64,000 nt of DNA from UBA8389 sp942493385. GTDB taxonomy: Bacteria; Bacteroidota; Bacteroidia; Bacteroidales; UBA1402. Position 1 is the stretch's first letter; each line of letters starts with the position of its first letter. The notes beneath the pieces were generated by a model. It was not told where the DNA came from. It made no database searches and saw only the letters and a list, made by a program, of their open reading frames with translations. The position numbers and the translations under genes were made by a program. The stretch lies in the NCBI GenBank assembly GCA_942493385.1, contig OW818699.1, positions 1,178,001 to 1,242,000 of the forward strand. The letters are read 5' to 3'. Of this stretch, positions 62,176-64,000 are shown in pieces.

Positions 62176-64000
62176 ATGAAAAACGCCATCCTGTCCATCG
62201 GTTTTGTATTGATTTCTTTAGCCTTACAGGCTCAAAAACCCGATATCAGTTATGTTACTCCACAAAGCTTTAATGCAGGTACGGCCATTGTACCCTTGGC
62301 TCCTGTCAATGTCGGTGGAGTTGTCTCTTCCAGCGGTGGATCCGTTTCAACCTTAGCTGGAAGCACAACCTCTGGATTTGTAGATGGAACTGGTGCGGTT
62401 GCCCGTTTTAATCAACCTACTAGTGTCGTTGTAGACAAAAATGGCAATATCTATGTAGCGGACAAATTCAACCATCGAATTCGTATGATTTCAGGCACTG
62501 GCGAGGTAAGTACTTTTGCGGGATCCGGTACCATTGGTTCAGCTGATGGTCAAGGTACTGCTGCCAGTTTTTATTATCCAACAGCACTCGCGTTGGATCA
62601 TAATGGCAATGTTTATGTTTCAGATCAATATAACCACAAAATCCGAAAAATCACCAAAGAAGGTATTGTCTCCACCTTTGCAGGCAGTGGCAATCTTGGT
62701 TCTACCGATGGTATATCGACTTTGGCCAGTTTCAATAATCCGGAGGGCCTTGTTGTCGATTCTACTGGAACAGTTTATGTAGCAGATTTATACAATCATA
62801 AAATTCGGAAAATCAGTTCTACAGGTGAGGTAATTACTTTTGCTGGTACTGGAAATATTGGTTCAAATGACGGTACAGGAACTTCTGCGAGTTTTTATTA
62901 TCCCAGCGGTTTGGTACTTGATGCATTCGGGTCACTTTATGTAGCAGATCATTGGAACAACAAAATAAGAAAAATTACACCATTAGGTGTTGTAAGTACC
63001 TTTGCAGGAAGTGGTTCAGCGGGTTCTGCAAACGGAACCGCACTTACGGCTTCATTTGATCAACCCTATAATATTGTTATCGATAGGTCTGGGAATCTTA
63101 TTGTTACAGACAGGAACAACAATAAGATCCGTAAAATTACTCCTGATGGGATTGTTAGTACCTTGGCTGGAGACGGAGTAAGCGGATCGACTGACGGTAG
63201 TTCATTAACAGCTCGTTTTTACAATCCATTTGGCATCGCAGTAGATGGAGTTGGAAATTTCATTATTGCAGATCGAAACAATCATGAGATTAGAAAATAT
63301 ACCAGTGTTAGTTATACCATTAATCCCCCATTGCCAACCGGACTGAATTTTGATGTGCAAACTGGAATCATAAGTGGCACTCCACAAATGGGTCAACCAA
63401 GCTCAACCTACCAAATAACGGCCAAAAATGATCAAGGTATTGACACAACCTCTTTGACTTTTTCTGTTATTGCGAATACACCGAAAATTGCATATTCCAG
63501 TCCGCAGATCTACACCAATGGCGTAGCAATTGTTCCTTTGATGCCAGTTAATACAGGGGGGAACGTTTCTAATAATATGCCATCGGTCTCGACCATCGCA
63601 GGGAAAAATACTTCTGGTTTAGTGAATGGAGTGGGTTCAGCTGCCAGTTTCAATTATCCTACCGGTGTCGTACTGGACAAGAGCGGCGCCATTTTTGTTA
63701 CGGACAAATATAATCATGTTATCCGTAAGATATCTCCTACAGGTGAAGTCAGTACCTTTGCAGGCTCAGGAAGTATTGGTTCATCCGATGGCCAAGGTTC
63801 TTCTGCCAGTTTCTATTATCCTTCAGCATTGACAATTGACGCCAACGAAAATTTGTTTGTGTCCGATCAATACAATCATAAAATTCGTAAGATTACGAAG
63901 ACGGGGTTGGTATCGACGATCGCAGGTATCGGTTATGAAGCATCTGCAGATGGCCCGGCAGCATCCGCCGGTTTTTATCGCCCAGAGGGTATTGCCTTGG
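62176..64000 (+). CDS. Secreted NHL-repeat protein with duplicated module (3' end beyond window)
   Basis: An ATG at 62176 opens a frame of 608 codons that is still open at the right edge. The signal peptide ends in LALQAQ. A short segment (about residues 20-60) is followed by six NHL-type repeats of about 55 residues (each with a form of VDxxGNxYVADxxNHKIRKI and STFAGSG; about 62-375), then an Ig-like He_PIG domain (PLPTGLNFDVQTGIISGTP, about 378-432). A second copy of the same module starts at about 435 with a similar AIVPLMPVN segment and at least three more repeats. NHL repeats form beta-propellers that bind proteins or glycans. A type IX sorting domain would be expected past the edge but cannot be seen. 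Confidence 0.87.
   Translation, partial: MKNAILSIGFVLISLALQAQKPDISYVTPQSFNAGTAIVPLAPVNVGGVVSSSGGSVSTLAGSTTSGFVDGTGAVARFNQPTSVVVDKNGNIYVADKFNHRIRMISGTGEVSTFAGSGTIGSADGQGTAASFYYPTALALDHNGNVYVSDQYNHKIRKITKEGIVSTFAGSGNLGSTDGISTLASFNNPEGLVVDSTGTVYVADLYNHKIRKISSTGEVITFAGTGNIGSNDGTGTSASFYYPSGLVLDAFGSLYVADHWNNKIRKITPLGVVSTFAGSGSAGSANGTALTASFDQPYNIVIDRSGNLIVTDRNNNKIRKITPDGIVSTLAGDGVSGSTDGSSLTARFYNPFGIAVDGVGNFIIADRNNHEIRKYTSVSYTINPPLPTGLNFDVQTGIISGTPQMGQPSSTYQITAKNDQGIDTTSLTFSVIANTPKIAYSSPQIYTNGVAIVPLMPVNTGGNVSNNMPSVSTIAGKNTSGLVNGVGSAASFNYPTGVVLDKSGAIFVTDKYNHVIRKISPTGEVSTFAGSGSIGSSDGQGSSASFYYPSALTIDANENLFVSDQYNHKIRKITKTGLVSTIAGIGYEASADGPAASAGFYRPEGIAL
62360..64000 (+). repeat. Tandem NHL-coding repeats, period about 165 nt
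   Basis: Within the NHL gene, repeat units begin near 62368, 62533, 62698, 62860, 63025 and 63190, then, after the Ig-like segment, near 63613, 63778 and 63940. Units share phrases encoding STFAGSG, GS(A/T/N)DG, and NHKIRKI, with enough divergence to rule out very recent expansion of the whole array. Confidence 0.8.

Noticed and set aside
62360..64000. Regular repeats as a possible CRISPR array
   Set aside because: The period of about 165 nt is in frame, diverged and encodes NHL propeller units; no short identical repeats with unique spacers.
1..64000. tRNA, rRNA, prophage, insertion sequence or defence system
   Set aside because: Intergenic gaps are short and none showed a cloverleaf, rRNA motif, integrase, transposase, nuclease-helicase set or other defence signature.

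Overview
The window is chromosomal DNA of a plant-polysaccharide-degrading member of the Bacteroidota, most likely order Bacteroidales. The evidence is: a SusC/SusD pair, a hybrid two-component regulator, DUF4249, DUF4834, DUF4954 and NigD-like families, a C-terminal domain resembling a type IX secretion signal, almost no Shine-Dalgarno sequences, and repeated promoters of the Bacteroides type (TTTG or TTG, about 20 nt, then TAnnTTTG). No rRNA, tRNA, CRISPR array, phage or transposase gene was recognised. Genus cannot be decided from the sequence. Two genes run off the window: a GH127 enzyme at the left edge and an NHL-repeat protein at the right edge.

Layout. 1-7.6 kb: GH127 (partial) and GH27 glycosidases in one transcription unit, divergent from a hybrid two-component sensor that probably controls them. 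7.6-10.7 kb: housekeeping (lpxH, a DUF59 Fe-S protein, radC, efp, rpmH) with a 125-nt foldback element between radC and efp. 10.8-16.4 kb: PASTA protein, rluD, ddl, an acyltransferase and two NigD-like lipoproteins on one strand. 16.4-20.7 kb: AI-2E-type permease, dacB, rsmI and a coiled-coil lipoprotein. 20.7-27 kb: a four-gene SusC/SusD operon with two small lipoproteins and no enzyme. 27-29.6 kb: an orphan lipoprotein and an ECF sigma / anti-sigma-like / Spy-like triad. 29.6-36.4 kb: terC, hflX, DUF4954, yaaA, class I fumarase. 36.4-43 kb: PL10 pectate lyase and two divergent GH2 enzymes. 43-48.2 kb: threonine catabolism (kbl-tdh), a GNAT, a barrel-like lipoprotein and a GH43 arabinanase-like enzyme. 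48.2-52.9 kb: pyrH-frr-rsgA, a TPR protein, birA, yraN, an RHH protein and tadA. 52.8-57.9 kb: a compact run psd-pssA-DUF4834-TonB receptor-DUF4249. 58-62 kb: dnaE and trxA. 62.2-64 kb: the NHL-repeat secreted protein.

How it fits together. The carbohydrate-active genes (GH127, GH27, PL10, two GH2, GH43) would suit pectin and its arabinan/galactan side chains: PL10 cuts the polygalacturonate backbone, GH43 arabinan, GH127 beta-arabinofuranosides, and GH2 and GH27 beta- and alpha-galactosides. They are dispersed among housekeeping genes rather than packed in one locus. Most convergent gene pairs meet with stop codons touching or overlapping. The least explained parts are the phospholipid-operon-linked TonB receptor/DUF4249 pair, the enzyme-less SusCD operon, the sigma/anti-sigma/Spy triad, the foldback element at 9.6 kb and the modular NHL protein.
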